Program-made: the position numbers and the translations under genes | Part shown: one piece after another, positions 8,045-18,397 of the stretch | How the letters are laid out: each line of letters begins with the position of its first letter | Numbering within the stretch: the first letter of the stretch is position 1 | Assembly (NCBI GenBank): GCA_017456555.1 | Contig: JAFTJF010000011.1 | Span: forward strand, 99,831-163,830 | Direction of reading: 5' to 3' | DNA: 64,000 nt | Source: Clostridia bacterium | GTDB taxonomy: Bacteria > Bacillota > Clostridia > TANB77 > CAG-508 | Notes under the pieces: model-generated | What the model was told of the DNA's origin: nothing | Seen by the model: the letters and a program-made list of their open reading frames with translations, nothing else | Databases searched by the model: none

Positions 8045-10558
8045 TTGGGAAGAAAAAAGAAAAAGACTACAAATAACGGAAATAATAAAAATAATAATTC
8101 GAGAAAAAAGACTGGTATTAATATAGATTTGGCTGTAATTGTTTTATTTATAGTTAGTATATTATTATTTGTTCTAATATATGGGGAAAAAGGAGCAATA
8201 GGAGAAATTTTAAGTCCAGCATTAGGTGGAATTATAGGATTTATTAAATACCTAATTCCAATTGGATTTATGATTTTAGCTGTTTGTATTGCCAAAGATG
8301 ATAGAGGCTATATTACTTCTAAACTTTTGCAATATGCAGTATTACTTTCTTGTGTTGCTGCAACTATGTCTATATATCAAATTTCTAAAGGTGTAATAAA
8401 TATCGATTTAGAATTTACGGATATAATTGAAGTTGCATATGACCTTGGAGTTAAAAATATAGGTGGTGGAACTGTTGGTGCAGTTATTGCTTATCCTTTA
8501 ATTAAATTATTAGGTATGTTTGGAGCTGCTATTACTACGGCTGGAATAGTAGCGGTTCTTTGTGTCTTCACATTTGGACTTCATCCATCAGAAATTATGT
8601 TGGATATAATGGATGAAATGAATGCAAGAAGAGAAGAAAGAGATGAAGCTTTAAACCAAAGACGTGAACAAAGAATGGTAAGAAGAGAACAAAAACTTAA
8701 AAACTTTGGTGATGATGGACAAATGGAAATGGAACTACCACAAAAAAGAGGTAGAAAAGATAATATTCCAACAAGTATTAATGAAGATGAAATTACAATT
8801 AATTTAAATGGTGAAAAACAAGGAGTAGGAATAGAAGAAGAAAAAGGTAAAAATGGATTATTTAGTAAGTTTAGAAAAAATGAACAAACTGAAATTAATC
8901 CAGATGTAATAGATGCAAATATATTTAAAAATACAGCTAAAGCTAATGAAGCACAAGCACATAAAGCATCTAGTATAAAAGGAGAAGAATTATTTACAGT
9001 TGAAGAAGAACAAAAAGAAACAAAAACAAAGGCTGTACTTCAACTTGAACATACAATTTCAATTGAAGATGAAAATTATGAATATCCACCAATTAGTATA
9101 TTAGGAAAAAATAATAAAAAAGCTAATAAAGCTGGAGCAAAAGCTTTAACAGAAAAAGCAACTCAACTTCAAAGAACTTTACATAGTTTTGGAGTTTCTG
9201 CTAAAGTTGAAAATATTTCAGTTGGACCAGCTATCACAAGATATGAATTAAAACCAGCAGAAGGTGTTAGAGTAAGTAAAATTGCAAATCTTTCAGATGA
9301 TATAGCATTAAATTTAGCTGCTGAAAGTATAAGAATTGAAGCTCCAATACCAGGTAAACAAGCTGTAGGTATAGAAATACCAAATAAAGAAAAAGAATCA
9401 GTTCCACTTCGTGATGTTATAGAAAGTGATGAATTTGAAGATAATAAATCAAAATTAACAGTAGCACTTGGAAAAGACGTTGCAGGAAATATTGTTTTAG
9501 CAGATATTGCAAAAATGCCTCACGTTTTAATTGCAGGTTCAACAGGTTCTGGTAAATCTGTATGTATAAATACAATAATAACAAGTTTCATTTATAATGC
9601 AAAACCAAGTGAAGTAAAAATGGTAATGGTAGACCCTAAAGTAGTTGAATTATCTGTATATAATGGAATACCACATCTTTTAATTCCAGTTGTTACTGAT
9701 CCAAGAAAAGCAGCAGGAGCTTTAGCATGGGCAGTTCAAGAAATGGATCACAGATATAATTTATTTGCTGAAAAAGGTGTTAGAGATTTAAAAGGATATA
9801 ATGCAGTAATTGAAAAAGGTTCTGAAGAAGGAACTGTTGGAAAATTACCACAAATAGTAATAATTATAGACGAGCTTGCAGATTTAATGATGGTTGCTGC
9901 AAAAGAAGTTGAAGATTCTATTTGTAGATTAGCTCAAAAAGCTAGAGCTGCTGGAATGCACCTAGTAATAGCTACACAAAGACCATCTGTAGATGTTATT
10001 ACTGGTTTAATCAAAGCAAATATTCCTTCAAGAATTGCATTTGCTGTTTCATCTCAAATTGATTCGAGAACAATTTTAGATCAAGTTGGAGCAGAAAAAC
10101 TTTTAGGAAAAGGTGATATGCTTTATTATCCTGCAAGTGCTTCAAAACCAGTCAGAGTACAAGGTGCATTTGTATCAGACGGTGAAGTAGAAAAAGTTGT
10201 AGACTTTGTTAAATCAAATGGTGTTGCAACTTATAATGAAGATATATTAGAAGAAATTGAAAAATCAAATAAATCTGATGGACAAAAGGAACAAGAAGCT
10301 GAAGAAGATGATATGGATCCATTATTAATGGATGCAATTGAAACTGTTGTTGAAATTGGTCAAGCTTCAACTTCATTTATTCAAAGAAGGTTTAAAGTTG
10401 GTTATGCAAGAGCTGGAAGAATAATTGATCAAATGGAAGCAAGAGGAATTATTTCTGGTTATGAAGGAAGTAAGCCAAGACAAGTATTAATTACAATGGA
10501 AAGATGGAATGAGCTTAAAATGACTAAGCCACCAGCTGAAGCTGAAACAGAAGAATAA
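8045..10558 (+). CDS. ftsK: FtsK/SpoIIIE DNA translocase
   Basis: ATP-driven double-stranded DNA pump that clears chromosomes from the septum or moves them into the prespore. Four hydrophobic segments at about 20-180 anchor it in the membrane; a charged linker follows (about 190-350). The motor has the Walker A sequence GSTGSGKS near 497 and the Walker B sequence [12 protein letters not shown] near 605. The C-terminal gamma winged helix (from about 760) includes [18 protein letters not shown], the part that reads KOPS/SRS orienting sequences. The start is TTG, placed 8 nt after a perfect AGGAGG at 8031-8036. At 837 residues it matches SpoIIIE in size. Whether it serves division or sporulation cannot be told from sequence. 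Confidence 0.96.
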   Translation: MGRKKKKTTNNGNNKNNNSRKKTGINIDLAVIVLFIVSILLFVLIYGEKGAIGEILSPALGGIIGFIKYLIPIGFMILAVCIAKDDRGYITSKLLQYAVLLSCVAATMSIYQISKGVINIDLEFTDIIEVAYDLGVKNIGGGTVGAVIAYPLIKLLGMFGAAITTAGIVAVLCVFTFGLHPSEIMLDIMDEMNARREERDEALNQRREQRMVRREQKLKNFGDDGQMEMELPQKRGRKDNIPTSINEDEITINLNGEKQGVGIEEEKGKNGLFSKFRKNEQTEINPDVIDANIFKNTAKANEAQAHKASSIKGEELFTVEEEQKETKTKAVLQLEHTISIEDENYEYPPISILGKNNKKANKAGAKALTEKATQLQRTLHSFGVSAKVENISVGPAITRYELKPAEGVRVSKIANLSDDIALNLAAESIRIEAPIPGKQAVGIEIPNKEKESVPLRDVIESDEFEDNKSKLTVALGKDVAGNIVLADIAKMPHVLIAGSTGSGKSVCINTIITSFIYNAKPSEVKMVMVDPKVVELSVYNGIPHLLIPVVTDPRKAAGALAWAVQEMDHRYNLFAEKGVRDLKGYNAVIEKGSEEGTVGKLPQIVIIIDELADLMMVAAKEVEDSICRLAQKARAAGMHLVIATQRPSVDVITGLIKANIPSRIAFAVSSQIDSRTILDQVGAEKLLGKGDMLYYPASASKPVRVQGAFVSDGEVEKVVDFVKSNGVATYNEDILEEIEKSNKSDGQKEQEAEEDDMDPLLMDAIETVVEIGQASTSFIQRRFKVGYARAGRIIDQMEARGIISGYEGSKPRQVLITMERWNELKMTKPPAEAETEE

Positions 10559-10576
10559 AATATAAAAGGAGGTTTT

Positions 10577-12100
10577 ATGGGTCTATTTTCTAAACTTAAA
10601 GATTATAATTTAGAACTAGAAGAAATATTAGATAGAAAATATTTTTCTTCAAGCATAAAAAACCTCCTTTTTAGTATGATTTATAAAATAGAAATATCAT
10701 ACGTAGATTACTTACAAGTTAAAAAATGTGTAAGAACAAAAGATGATTTTTTAAATGAACTTATTGAAACAATAAGATTATATTGTGATAATGTAAAAAC
10801 TGTAGAGCCTGATTCCGATCAGGCTAAAATGCTTATAAAGAACAGTGTAAAAGCTTTAACAAATGAAAAGGAAAGAAGCATATTGGCATATCCAACTGAA
10901 ATAGCGTTGTTATATGCACTTTCAGAGATCTCACCAAAATATTTTTATATGAATCAAGAATTTTCTTTAAAAAAACAATTTCAAAATGTTTTGGTAAATG
11001 GCTATGTACAAAATAATATGGAAATTCTTTCAGATTTTACAGGGTGGTCATGGGATAAAACTTTTAATAAAAAATATGCTTATATTGATAATTTGATTTA
11101 TCAAAATCTTCTTGTAATATTAGGAGAAAAGTTTTTATATGAGTGGAGAACTTATGGTTCAACAAGAAGAGATTTTTTAGAAGAAGCAAAAAAATATATT
11201 AAATATTTTACTGGAAATGAAAAATATTTAATTTCTTTATATAAGTTAATATATTTAAATTCTTCTAATAAGGAAAAAGAAAAAATTACTTTAAAATTAA
11301 GAGAAGATATAAAGCTTTTAAAGAAGATGAATGACAAACCTAAATATATCGAAGAAATAAAAGCTAAAAAACAAAAATTTGAAAAAAGAATTAGAAAATT
11401 TGATATAGTTTTAGAAGAACCTGAATTACTAGAAAAAGAGTTCATAAAAGCAAATTCAAAATTAGATGAATCAAAAAGAATAAAATCTTTAAAAAGATAT
11501 AAACAATTAATAGAAAAAGAAAGAGAAAAAATTGTAAAAGAAATCGAAGAAATTGACTATATTTTAAAACCTGAAAATTTTTCAAAGAAAAAAGAATTTT
11601 TAAAAAAATCATATGAAATATATACATCAAAACAAACTTTAGATGAAGTAACAATAGAAAATCAAAAATACTTTTTAAATTTTGTGGATAAAAGACTAAA
11701 TAAAATGAAAACTAGAGATGAAATATTGGATGTTTTATATGAATTAAGATATTATAAATCTCTAAGAGTTTCAAAAGGAAAATTAATAGTTGAAATCGAA
11801 GAGATTGATAATGAAGTTGATAAAATTATGAAAAAAGCAATAACCATGCTTTGTAAATTAGGTGCTATACGAATTATAAGTATGGATATAAATTTGAATT
11901 TTGAGATTATAAAATATGCATTAGATACAAAGATTATGGAGCTTGAAAAAATAAAGCTATATTTTGATCAAGATGAAAATGGACTAATAATAAAAGTATT
12001 TGATAAAGACATTATAGAAAAACAAGGAAGAAAAAGAGTAGATATTTCTAAAAAAACACTAGAAGTAAAATTAAAAAGAAAAATAAAATTATTTAGTTAA
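10577..12100 (+). CDS. conserved-looking helical protein of unknown function
   Basis: A 507-residue soluble protein that I do not recognise. It is predominantly helical and Lys/Glu-rich, with a probable coiled coil at about 225-345. It has no signal peptide, transmembrane segment or nucleotide-binding motif. A strong AAAGGAGG site lies just before the ATG and the gene starts 18 bp after ftsK, so it is probably expressed with the translocase. A structural or DNA-related role alongside FtsK is only a guess from position. Confidence 0.55.
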   Translation: MGLFSKLKDYNLELEEILDRKYFSSSIKNLLFSMIYKIEISYVDYLQVKKCVRTKDDFLNELIETIRLYCDNVKTVEPDSDQAKMLIKNSVKALTNEKERSILAYPTEIALLYALSEISPKYFYMNQEFSLKKQFQNVLVNGYVQNNMEILSDFTGWSWDKTFNKKYAYIDNLIYQNLLVILGEKFLYEWRTYGSTRRDFLEEAKKYIKYFTGNEKYLISLYKLIYLNSSNKEKEKITLKLREDIKLLKKMNDKPKYIEEIKAKKQKFEKRIRKFDIVLEEPELLEKEFIKANSKLDESKRIKSLKRYKQLIEKEREKIVKEIEEIDYILKPENFSKKKEFLKKSYEIYTSKQTLDEVTIENQKYFLNFVDKRLNKMKTRDEILDVLYELRYYKSLRVSKGKLIVEIEEIDNEVDKIMKKAITMLCKLGAIRIISMDINLNFEIIKYALDTKIMELEKIKLYFDQDENGLIIKVFDKDIIEKQGRKRVDISKKTLEVKLKRKIKLFS

Positions 12101-12139
12101 ATTATATAAAACTTTACTTAAAAATCAGGAGGTAAATTT

Positions 12140-13789
12140 ATGAAAATAACTTTTTTAGGAGCTGCGAGAACTGTTACAGGATCTAATTTTTTAGTAGAAG
12201 CTGCTGGAAAAAAATTCTTAGTAGATTGTGGTATGTATCAAGGAAAAATTACAGAACAATTAGAAAATTCCGATCCGTTTGTTTATGATGTAAGTGAAAT
12301 TGATTTTATGTTATTAACGCATGCTCATATAGATCATTCAGGAAGAATTCCAAAATTATATAATGAAGGATTTAAAGGTCCTGTTTATGCTACAAAAGCA
12401 ACATGTGATCTTTGTGGAATAATGCTTCCAGATAGTGGACATATCCAAGAAGTTGAAATTGAATGGAAAAATAGAAAAAGAATGAGAGAAGGATTAGATC
12501 CATTACCACCTCTTTATACAGCAGAAGATGCTTATAATTGTTTAGAAATTTTCCATCCAGTTCAATATGATGAAATTGTTGAAATAGATGATAATATTAG
12601 TGTCAGATTTAATGATGCAGGACATATGCTTGGATCAGCAATTATAGAAATATGGGCAACAGAAAATGGAAAAACAACAAAAGCTGTATTTACAGGAGAT
12701 TTGGGAAATAATGATTTACCACTTTTAGATTCTCCAACTATGATTAGTAATGCAGATTATTTAGTTATGGAATCAACATATGGAAATAGATTACATATGA
12801 GAAATGACGAAAAAGCAACAATGTTCTTAGATATAGTTGCAGAAACATTAGATAAAGGTGGAAGAATAATTATACCATCATTTGCTGTTGGAAGAACCCA
12901 AGAAATTTTATATGAATTAGATAAACTAAGAGAAGACTTAGGGCAAGATGAAGAATTTGCTAGAAAATATGAAAAATTAATGAATGTTCCTGTATATGTA
13001 GACAGTCCTCTAGCAATTTCTGCAACAGAAGTATTTAAGAAAAATACAGAATTATTTGAAGAAGAAATTCAAGAAAAAATTAAAAGAGGTGATAACCCAC
13101 TAGAATTTAGAGGATTACAATTTACACCATCTGCTGATGAATCAAAAGCGTTAAATGAAGATCATAGACCAGCAATTATATTATCTGCTAGTGGTATGTG
13201 TGAAGTTGGTAGAATAAAACATCATTTAAAACATAATTTATGGAATCCAAATAGTACAATTTTATTTGTTGGATATCAAGCACCAGGAACATTAGGAAGA
13301 ACTATTGTAGATGGAGCCGAAAAAGTAAAAATATTTGGCGAAGAAATTGCTATAAATGCCAGAGTTGAATATATTGAAGGATACTCAGGACACGCTGATC
13401 AAACTTGGCTTTTAAACTTTATATGGTCATTTACAAACCCACCAAAACACGTATTTTTAGTTCATGGTGAATATGAAGGTCAAGAAGAATTAAAACGTAA
13501 AATTGAAGATTCAAGCGAATGTAAAGTTACAATTCCAGACTTTGGTGAAAGCTACGAATTAGGAGCAGAAGGACCAACATTACTTGAAGAAACACAAGAA
13601 ATTGAAGCATACAGAAAAGAATTTAGAAGATTAGATATTATAGATAGAATCGAAGAATTAAAAGAAAGTATTGCTGATATGGAAACAATAGTAATGAAGA
13701 AAAATTTAGAGACAAATGATAATGAATTAATGAACTTGGAAGATAGAGTAAAAGAAATTCAAAAACAAATCCAAGAATTAATGAAATAA
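12140..13789 (+). CDS. metallo-beta-lactamase/beta-CASP RNA-processing nuclease
   Basis: The N-terminus has the MBL fold with GAARTVTGSNFLVE and the zinc motif HAHIDHSG. Downstream are FNDAGHMLGSA and FTGDLGN, then the beta-CASP insertion and the RMMBL motifs HHLKHNLW and YSGHADQ plus VHGE. This is the arrangement of Ysh1/CPSF73-like bacterial nucleases and differs from RNase J. It probably trims or degrades RNA in the cytoplasm using two zinc ions. At 549 residues it has a helical C-terminal tail of about 60 residues. AGGAGG precedes the ATG. Confidence 0.88.
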   Translation: MKITFLGAARTVTGSNFLVEAAGKKFLVDCGMYQGKITEQLENSDPFVYDVSEIDFMLLTHAHIDHSGRIPKLYNEGFKGPVYATKATCDLCGIMLPDSGHIQEVEIEWKNRKRMREGLDPLPPLYTAEDAYNCLEIFHPVQYDEIVEIDDNISVRFNDAGHMLGSAIIEIWATENGKTTKAVFTGDLGNNDLPLLDSPTMISNADYLVMESTYGNRLHMRNDEKATMFLDIVAETLDKGGRIIIPSFAVGRTQEILYELDKLREDLGQDEEFARKYEKLMNVPVYVDSPLAISATEVFKKNTELFEEEIQEKIKRGDNPLEFRGLQFTPSADESKALNEDHRPAIILSASGMCEVGRIKHHLKHNLWNPNSTILFVGYQAPGTLGRTIVDGAEKVKIFGEEIAINARVEYIEGYSGHADQTWLLNFIWSFTNPPKHVFLVHGEYEGQEELKRKIEDSSECKVTIPDFGESYELGAEGPTLLEETQEIEAYRKEFRRLDIIDRIEELKESIADMETIVMKKNLETNDNELMNLEDRVKEIQKQIQELMK

Positions 13790-13808
13790 TCTAGAAATGA
13801 GAGATAAT

Positions 13809-13973
13809 ATGGAAAATAATGAAGTTGTAGAAAACTATGTAAATGATAAAAAAACAGGAACAAAAAAGCCACTTGTAATTTCACTATCAACCTTGGTAAC
13901 AATAGTTGCTTTTTCTAGTATGCTTTTATTTGTTTTACTTCTTATGTTTATAGAAACTGCTAATATGCTTTAA
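13809..13973 (+). CDS. small single-pass membrane protein (54 aa)
   Basis: A short reading frame, ATG at 13809 to TAA at 13973, fills the gap between the beta-CASP nuclease and the GH15-like gene. The first 20 residues are polar (MENNEVVENYVNDKKTG), followed by a hydrophobic stretch of about 30 residues (VISLSTLVTIVAFSSMLLF and on), a typical single membrane segment. A weak GAGA site precedes the ATG. Role unknown; it may be a membrane anchor or regulator of a neighbour. Confidence 0.55.
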   Translation: MENNEVVENYVNDKKTGTKKPLVISLSTLVTIVAFSSMLLFVLLLMFIETANML

Positions 13974-14003
13974 AAAAATGACACACAAAGGAGAAAGAAA
14001 TAT

Positions 14004-15905
14004 ATGCGTACAAAATATTTTAATGATGGTATTGTTGGAAATAGAAAAATAAAAGCTAGTTTTACTAAATCTGGTGAAATGATTAGAATGTTTTATGGAG
14101 CAGCAGACTATAAACAATTTATTGATACTTATCATACAGGAATAAAAGTAAATGAGTCTGCATTAATATATTTACACAATGATGTTAATAATACATATTC
14201 ACAAGAATATATTAAAGATACTAATGTTTTACAAACACATATATTTAACAATTATTTTAAAGTAAGAATTACTCAAACTGATTTTGTACCAATTTCAGAA
14301 AATGTTTTAATAAAAAATTATCTTTTCAAAAATGAGAATACAATAGATTTAAATATTAGTTTTCTAGTGTATTCAAAAATTTTGAGAAATTTAAATAATG
14401 ATACTTCTGGTTTTGTTAAAAATGATACATTACTTCAATATAATCATGATTTTTCTGTTTGTACTTTTTCAAACGAAAAAATTTCATCAAAACAAATTAA
14501 TAATGCTGAAAATAATTTTATGCAAGGAACAATTGGTGGAAAAGATTATATTGGAATGTCACCTGATTCGAGTATTTCTTATAATTTGAAAAAATTAAAA
14601 CCAGGTGAAGAAAAAGAGCTTACAATTTTTGTTTATATAAATAAAAATAGAAATAAATGTATGCTAAATGAACTTGATGATGAAATTGAAAGAATAAAAA
14701 AATTAGATGTTCAAAATTTAAAAAATAATACTATTAAATATTGGAGAAGATATTTAAAAGAACATGATACTTTGAATATTAATAAAAAAGATGTAAATTC
14801 AAAAATAAAAAGAATTTACAATAGAAGTATTTTATTATTTCCACTGATTATCCATGAAAAAACAGGGGGAATTTCTGCAGGTATAGAAGTTGATGAAGAT
14901 AAAACGAAATGTGGAAGATACTCATATTGCTGGCCAAGAGATGGCGTATTTATAACAGAAGCTTTTGATGTTGTTTCTATGCACGAAGAAACAGAAAAAT
15001 TTTATTCTTGTTTTTGCCAAATGACACAAAGTAAAAATGGTATGTGGGAACAACGTTTTTATACTGATGGAAGATTAGCACCTTGTTGGGGATATCAAAT
15101 AGATGAAACTGCTAGTGTGATTTTTGGAATTTATGCACACTATAAAGTAACTAAAAATAAAAAGTTTTTAAAAGATAATTTAAAAATGTGTGAAACTGCA
15201 ATAAGCTTTTTAGAAAAATATGTAGAAGATGTTCTTTATGAAAAAGGAAAATTTCAATTAAGTTATGATTTGTGGGAAGAATGTGAAGGAATAGCCTTTT
15301 ATTCACTTTCAACAATATTTGCTGCTTTTAGTGCAATGGTTAAAATTTATGGTGAGATAAAACCAATTTTAGAAACTAATAAAATAAAAGCAGACAGCTT
15401 GAAAAGACAACTTGAAAATTTAGAACAAAAAGCTGCTCAAATAAAAGAATATTGTTTGAAAACATTTTATGATGAAGAGAAAAAATCTTTTGTTAGAAAT
15501 ACTAAAGATAAAAAAATCGATATTAGTATGTTAGGGCCAATAGTTCCATTTAGAATGTTTTCACCAAATGATAAAAAAGTAAAAAATACAATTGAAAGAA
15601 TAAATATGACTTTAAGAACTTATACAGGTGGATATATCAGATATGAAGGTGATGGATATATGGGTGGATATAACCCATGGCCAATAGCGACATTATGGAT
15701 GGCTTGGTATTACTTAGAAGCAGGTGATAATGAAAAAGCTTTAGAGAATTTCTCATTTGTTACAAATTCTGCATCAGGTCACGGCTTCTTAGGAGAACAA
15801 GTTAATAATGATGCTATGAAACCATCGTGGGTTATTGGATTAACATGGAGTCATGCAATGTATTTGTTAACTTTAGAAAAAATAATAGAAAAAGGATTAT
15901 TATAA
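14004..15905 (+). CDS. glycoside hydrolase family 15-like protein
   Basis: Resembles bacterial glucoamylase / glucodextranase-type enzymes of GH15, which release glucose from alpha-glucans. The N-terminal beta-sandwich covers about 1-260; the (alpha/alpha)6 barrel follows with GRYSYCWPRDGVFITEAF (about 309-326), the acidic DLWEECEG segment (about 424-431) expected to hold the general acid, and GYNPWPIATLWMAWYY near the end. No signal peptide, so it acts inside the cell, probably on glycogen or imported oligosaccharides. 633 residues. An AAAGGAG site precedes the ATG and a terminator follows. Confidence 0.85.
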   Translation: MRTKYFNDGIVGNRKIKASFTKSGEMIRMFYGAADYKQFIDTYHTGIKVNESALIYLHNDVNNTYSQEYIKDTNVLQTHIFNNYFKVRITQTDFVPISENVLIKNYLFKNENTIDLNISFLVYSKILRNLNNDTSGFVKNDTLLQYNHDFSVCTFSNEKISSKQINNAENNFMQGTIGGKDYIGMSPDSSISYNLKKLKPGEEKELTIFVYINKNRNKCMLNELDDEIERIKKLDVQNLKNNTIKYWRRYLKEHDTLNINKKDVNSKIKRIYNRSILLFPLIIHEKTGGISAGIEVDEDKTKCGRYSYCWPRDGVFITEAFDVVSMHEETEKFYSCFCQMTQSKNGMWEQRFYTDGRLAPCWGYQIDETASVIFGIYAHYKVTKNKKFLKDNLKMCETAISFLEKYVEDVLYEKGKFQLSYDLWEECEGIAFYSLSTIFAAFSAMVKIYGEIKPILETNKIKADSLKRQLENLEQKAAQIKEYCLKTFYDEEKKSFVRNTKDKKIDISMLGPIVPFRMFSPNDKKVKNTIERINMTLRTYTGGYIRYEGDGYMGGYNPWPIATLWMAWYYLEAGDNEKALENFSFVTNSASGHGFLGEQVNNDAMKPSWVIGLTWSHAMYLLTLEKIIEKGLL

Positions 15906-15930
15906 AATGATTACTAAATTTATAGTAAGA

Positions 15931-15960
15931 AAAAAGAAAGTTTTAAATAACTTTCTTTTT
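15931..15960 (+). terminator. terminator after the GH15-like gene
   Basis: AAAAAGAAAGTT (15931-15942) pairs perfectly with AACTTTCTTTTT (15949-15960), followed by further T residues. Confidence 0.85.
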
Positions 15961-16145
15961 TTATGCCTATATTCTTATATAGTCATAGACTTGAAATTGG
16001 AGTTTTTAATGGCGTTTTATATTTATTATAAAGTTTTATAGTTTATAATGTTTTTTATTAAAAGATATAGATTGAAATAAGAAAGTGTGATATATTTCTA
16101 TTGATAAATATTAAGTAAAAAAGACAAACTGAAAGGAATAAAAAA

Positions 16146-17513
16146 ATGGCAAAAAAAGCTACAACAGTTTTTGTGTGTAATGGATGTGGATATGAATCTA
16201 GCAAATGGCTTGGAAAATGTCCTGCTTGTGGAGAATGGAATTCATTTTTTGAAGAAAAAGCATTTACTGGTTCTGGCAGTTCATCAAAAGATAAATCAAA
16301 ACCAAAAAGTGAAATAATAAAATTAAATGAAGTAGTAAAAAAAGAAACTTTTAGAATAAAAACAAATTTAGGAGAACTAGATAGAGTTTTAGGTGGTGGA
16401 TTTGTTACAGGGTCTCTAACCTTACTTGGTGGTGAGCCAGGTATTGGGAAATCTACATTAATTCTTCAAATTTGTAATAGTGTAAAAGTAGATGGAAAAA
16501 TTTTATATGTTTCTGGAGAAGAATCTGCAGAACAAATAAAATCTAGAGCAGATAGATTAGGAATAAAAAATGAAAATTTGTTATTTTTAGCAGAAACAGA
16601 TATTGACAATGTGGAAGCCGCTCTTGAAAAATCAGAAGCCAAATTTGTTATCATAGATTCAGTACAAACAATGTACTCAGATGAAATAACTTCAGTAGCT
16701 GGAAGTGTAAGTCAAGTAAGAGAAATAACTGCAAGAATAATGAAAATGTGTAAACAAAAAGCGATAACAACTATTATAATTGGACATGTTACTAAAGATG
16801 GAAATATTGCAGGACCAAGAGTTTTAGAACATATGGTAGATACAGTTCTTTATCTAGAAGGGGAAAGATATTTTTCTTATAGAATTTTAAGAGGTGTAAA
16901 AAATAGATTTGGTTCAACTAATGAAATTGGAATGTTCGAAATGCAAAATGAAGGATTAGTTGAAATAACAAATCCATCACAACTTTTAATTTCAGAAAGA
17001 GATGGAAATCCATGTGGTTCTGTTATTGTTGTTAGCTTAGAAGGAACAAGACCATTAGTGTTAGAAGTTCAAGCGTTATCAACACCAACAGTTTTTGGAA
17101 TGCCAAGAAGAAATGCAAATGGAATTGATTATAATAGATTAACTTTACTTATGGCAGTTTTAGAAAAAAGGGCTGGAATGAATTTTGGCTCACAAGATGT
17201 ATATATAAATTTAGTTGGTGGAATAAGAGTTAATGAACCTGCTTTAGATTTGGGAATAATTTTATCAGCTGCTTCAAGCTTTAGAAATATTAGTATAAAA
17301 GAAGATGTAGTGGTAATTGGAGAAGTTGGATTAACTGGAGAAGTAAGAAGTGTTAATATGATTGAAAAACGTATTAAAGAAGCTGAAAAGCTTGGTTATA
17401 AAACTTGTATTATTCCAGAAAGTAATAAAAAACTATTGAAAGAAAATTTCAAATTAGATATAATAGGCGCAAAGAATATTATTGATGCAATGAAATATTT
17501 AGGTCTAAAATAA
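16146..17513 (+). CDS. radA: DNA repair protein RadA
   Basis: RecA-like branch-migration ATPase acting in recombinational repair. It has a C4 zinc finger (C11, C14, C25, C28), Walker A GGEPGIGKST near 96-105, DSVQTMYS as Walker B region, the RadA-specific KNRFG motif, and a C-terminal Lon-protease-like domain (from about 290). The 455-residue length is standard. GAAAGGAAT precedes the ATG. Confidence 0.96.
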   Translation: MAKKATTVFVCNGCGYESSKWLGKCPACGEWNSFFEEKAFTGSGSSSKDKSKPKSEIIKLNEVVKKETFRIKTNLGELDRVLGGGFVTGSLTLLGGEPGIGKSTLILQICNSVKVDGKILYVSGEESAEQIKSRADRLGIKNENLLFLAETDIDNVEAALEKSEAKFVIIDSVQTMYSDEITSVAGSVSQVREITARIMKMCKQKAITTIIIGHVTKDGNIAGPRVLEHMVDTVLYLEGERYFSYRILRGVKNRFGSTNEIGMFEMQNEGLVEITNPSQLLISERDGNPCGSVIVVSLEGTRPLVLEVQALSTPTVFGMPRRNANGIDYNRLTLLMAVLEKRAGMNFGSQDVYINLVGGIRVNEPALDLGIILSAASSFRNISIKEDVVVIGEVGLTGEVRSVNMIEKRIKEAEKLGYKTCIIPESNKKLLKENFKLDIIGAKNIIDAMKYLGLK

Positions 17514-17538
17514 AAGACAAAAGATAAAGGAGGATAAA

Positions 17539-18339
17539 ATGGGAAAAAAATTACAAATTTGTTTTTGGTTAATAATAGCAATAGTAGTGTTTATAGCTTT
17601 AGGTGGAGTTGTATATCAATTAGCTAGAGCAACAAATGAAGGACCAGTTCACCCAGAAGTAACTTTTGAAATTGAAAATGTAGGTACAATTAAAATGGAA
17701 TTATATCCAGAATATGCACCAAATACAGTGAAAAATATAATAAGATTAGTTGAAAATGGTTTTTATACAAACAAAGTTGTATATGGAAAAGATGAAATAT
17801 GTTTATATGTAGGAAGATCAGAAGATGCAAATGTTCCTGATGTAAAAGCTTCTTATATGATAGAAGGAATAGAGGAAGATTCAGAAGATGATTATAACTA
17901 TTCAATTTCTGGAGAATTTTTAGCAAATGGGTTTAAGCAAAATCTATTAAATCATGAAAAAGGTACTGTAACTTTATTAAGAAATGATTATGGAACAGGA
18001 TTAACAAACGAAAGCTATAATTCAGGAAATACTCAAATAGCAGTAATGATGAATGATGATTCTGCGAAATTAAATGGTTCATATGCTGCTTTTGCTAAAA
18101 TAACTGAAGGGCTAGATTTATTAGAAAAAGTATACAATGAAGGTGAAATTTTATCAAAAGAAGATGAAGCATCAGATCAAGTACAAGACGAAGCAATTGA
18201 AAGATTTGCAACATATCCTGTAATTAAATCAGCAACAGTAGATACAAAAGGAATTGATTTTGGAGATCCTGTAATTCAAGAAATTTTTGATTATAGTGAA
18301 TATATGTATCAAATAATGCAACAATATTATGGACAATAA
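17539..18339 (+). CDS. membrane-anchored cyclophilin-type peptidyl-prolyl isomerase
   Basis: An N-terminal membrane segment (about 9-28) puts the rest outside the cell. Residues about 42-215 show a cyclophilin-like fold: TIKMELYPEYAPNTVKNIIRL, NGFYTNKVVYG, and GTVTLLRNDYG plus AAFAKITEGLDLLEKVY. The canonical catalytic FHR of cyclophilins is not evident at the expected place (VVYGKDE instead), so activity is uncertain and a chaperone-like role is possible. AAAGGAGG precedes the ATG; the gene is 25 bp after radA. Confidence 0.78.
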   Translation: MGKKLQICFWLIIAIVVFIALGGVVYQLARATNEGPVHPEVTFEIENVGTIKMELYPEYAPNTVKNIIRLVENGFYTNKVVYGKDEICLYVGRSEDANVPDVKASYMIEGIEEDSEDDYNYSISGEFLANGFKQNLLNHEKGTVTLLRNDYGTGLTNESYNSGNTQIAVMMNDDSAKLNGSYAAFAKITEGLDLLEKVYNEGEILSKEDEASDQVQDEAIERFATYPVIKSATVDTKGIDFGDPVIQEIFDYSEYMYQIMQQYYGQ

Positions 18340-18347
18340 TTTTTAGA

Positions 18348-18385
18348 ATAAAGGACTTCTTATCCAAAAAGAAGTCCTTATTTAA
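18348..18385 (+). terminator. terminator after the cyclophilin gene
   Basis: ATAAGGACTTCTT (from 18348) pairs with AAGAAGTCCTTAT (ending about 18382) around a short loop. Confidence 0.78.
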
Positions 18386-18397
18386 TATGGAGAGACA

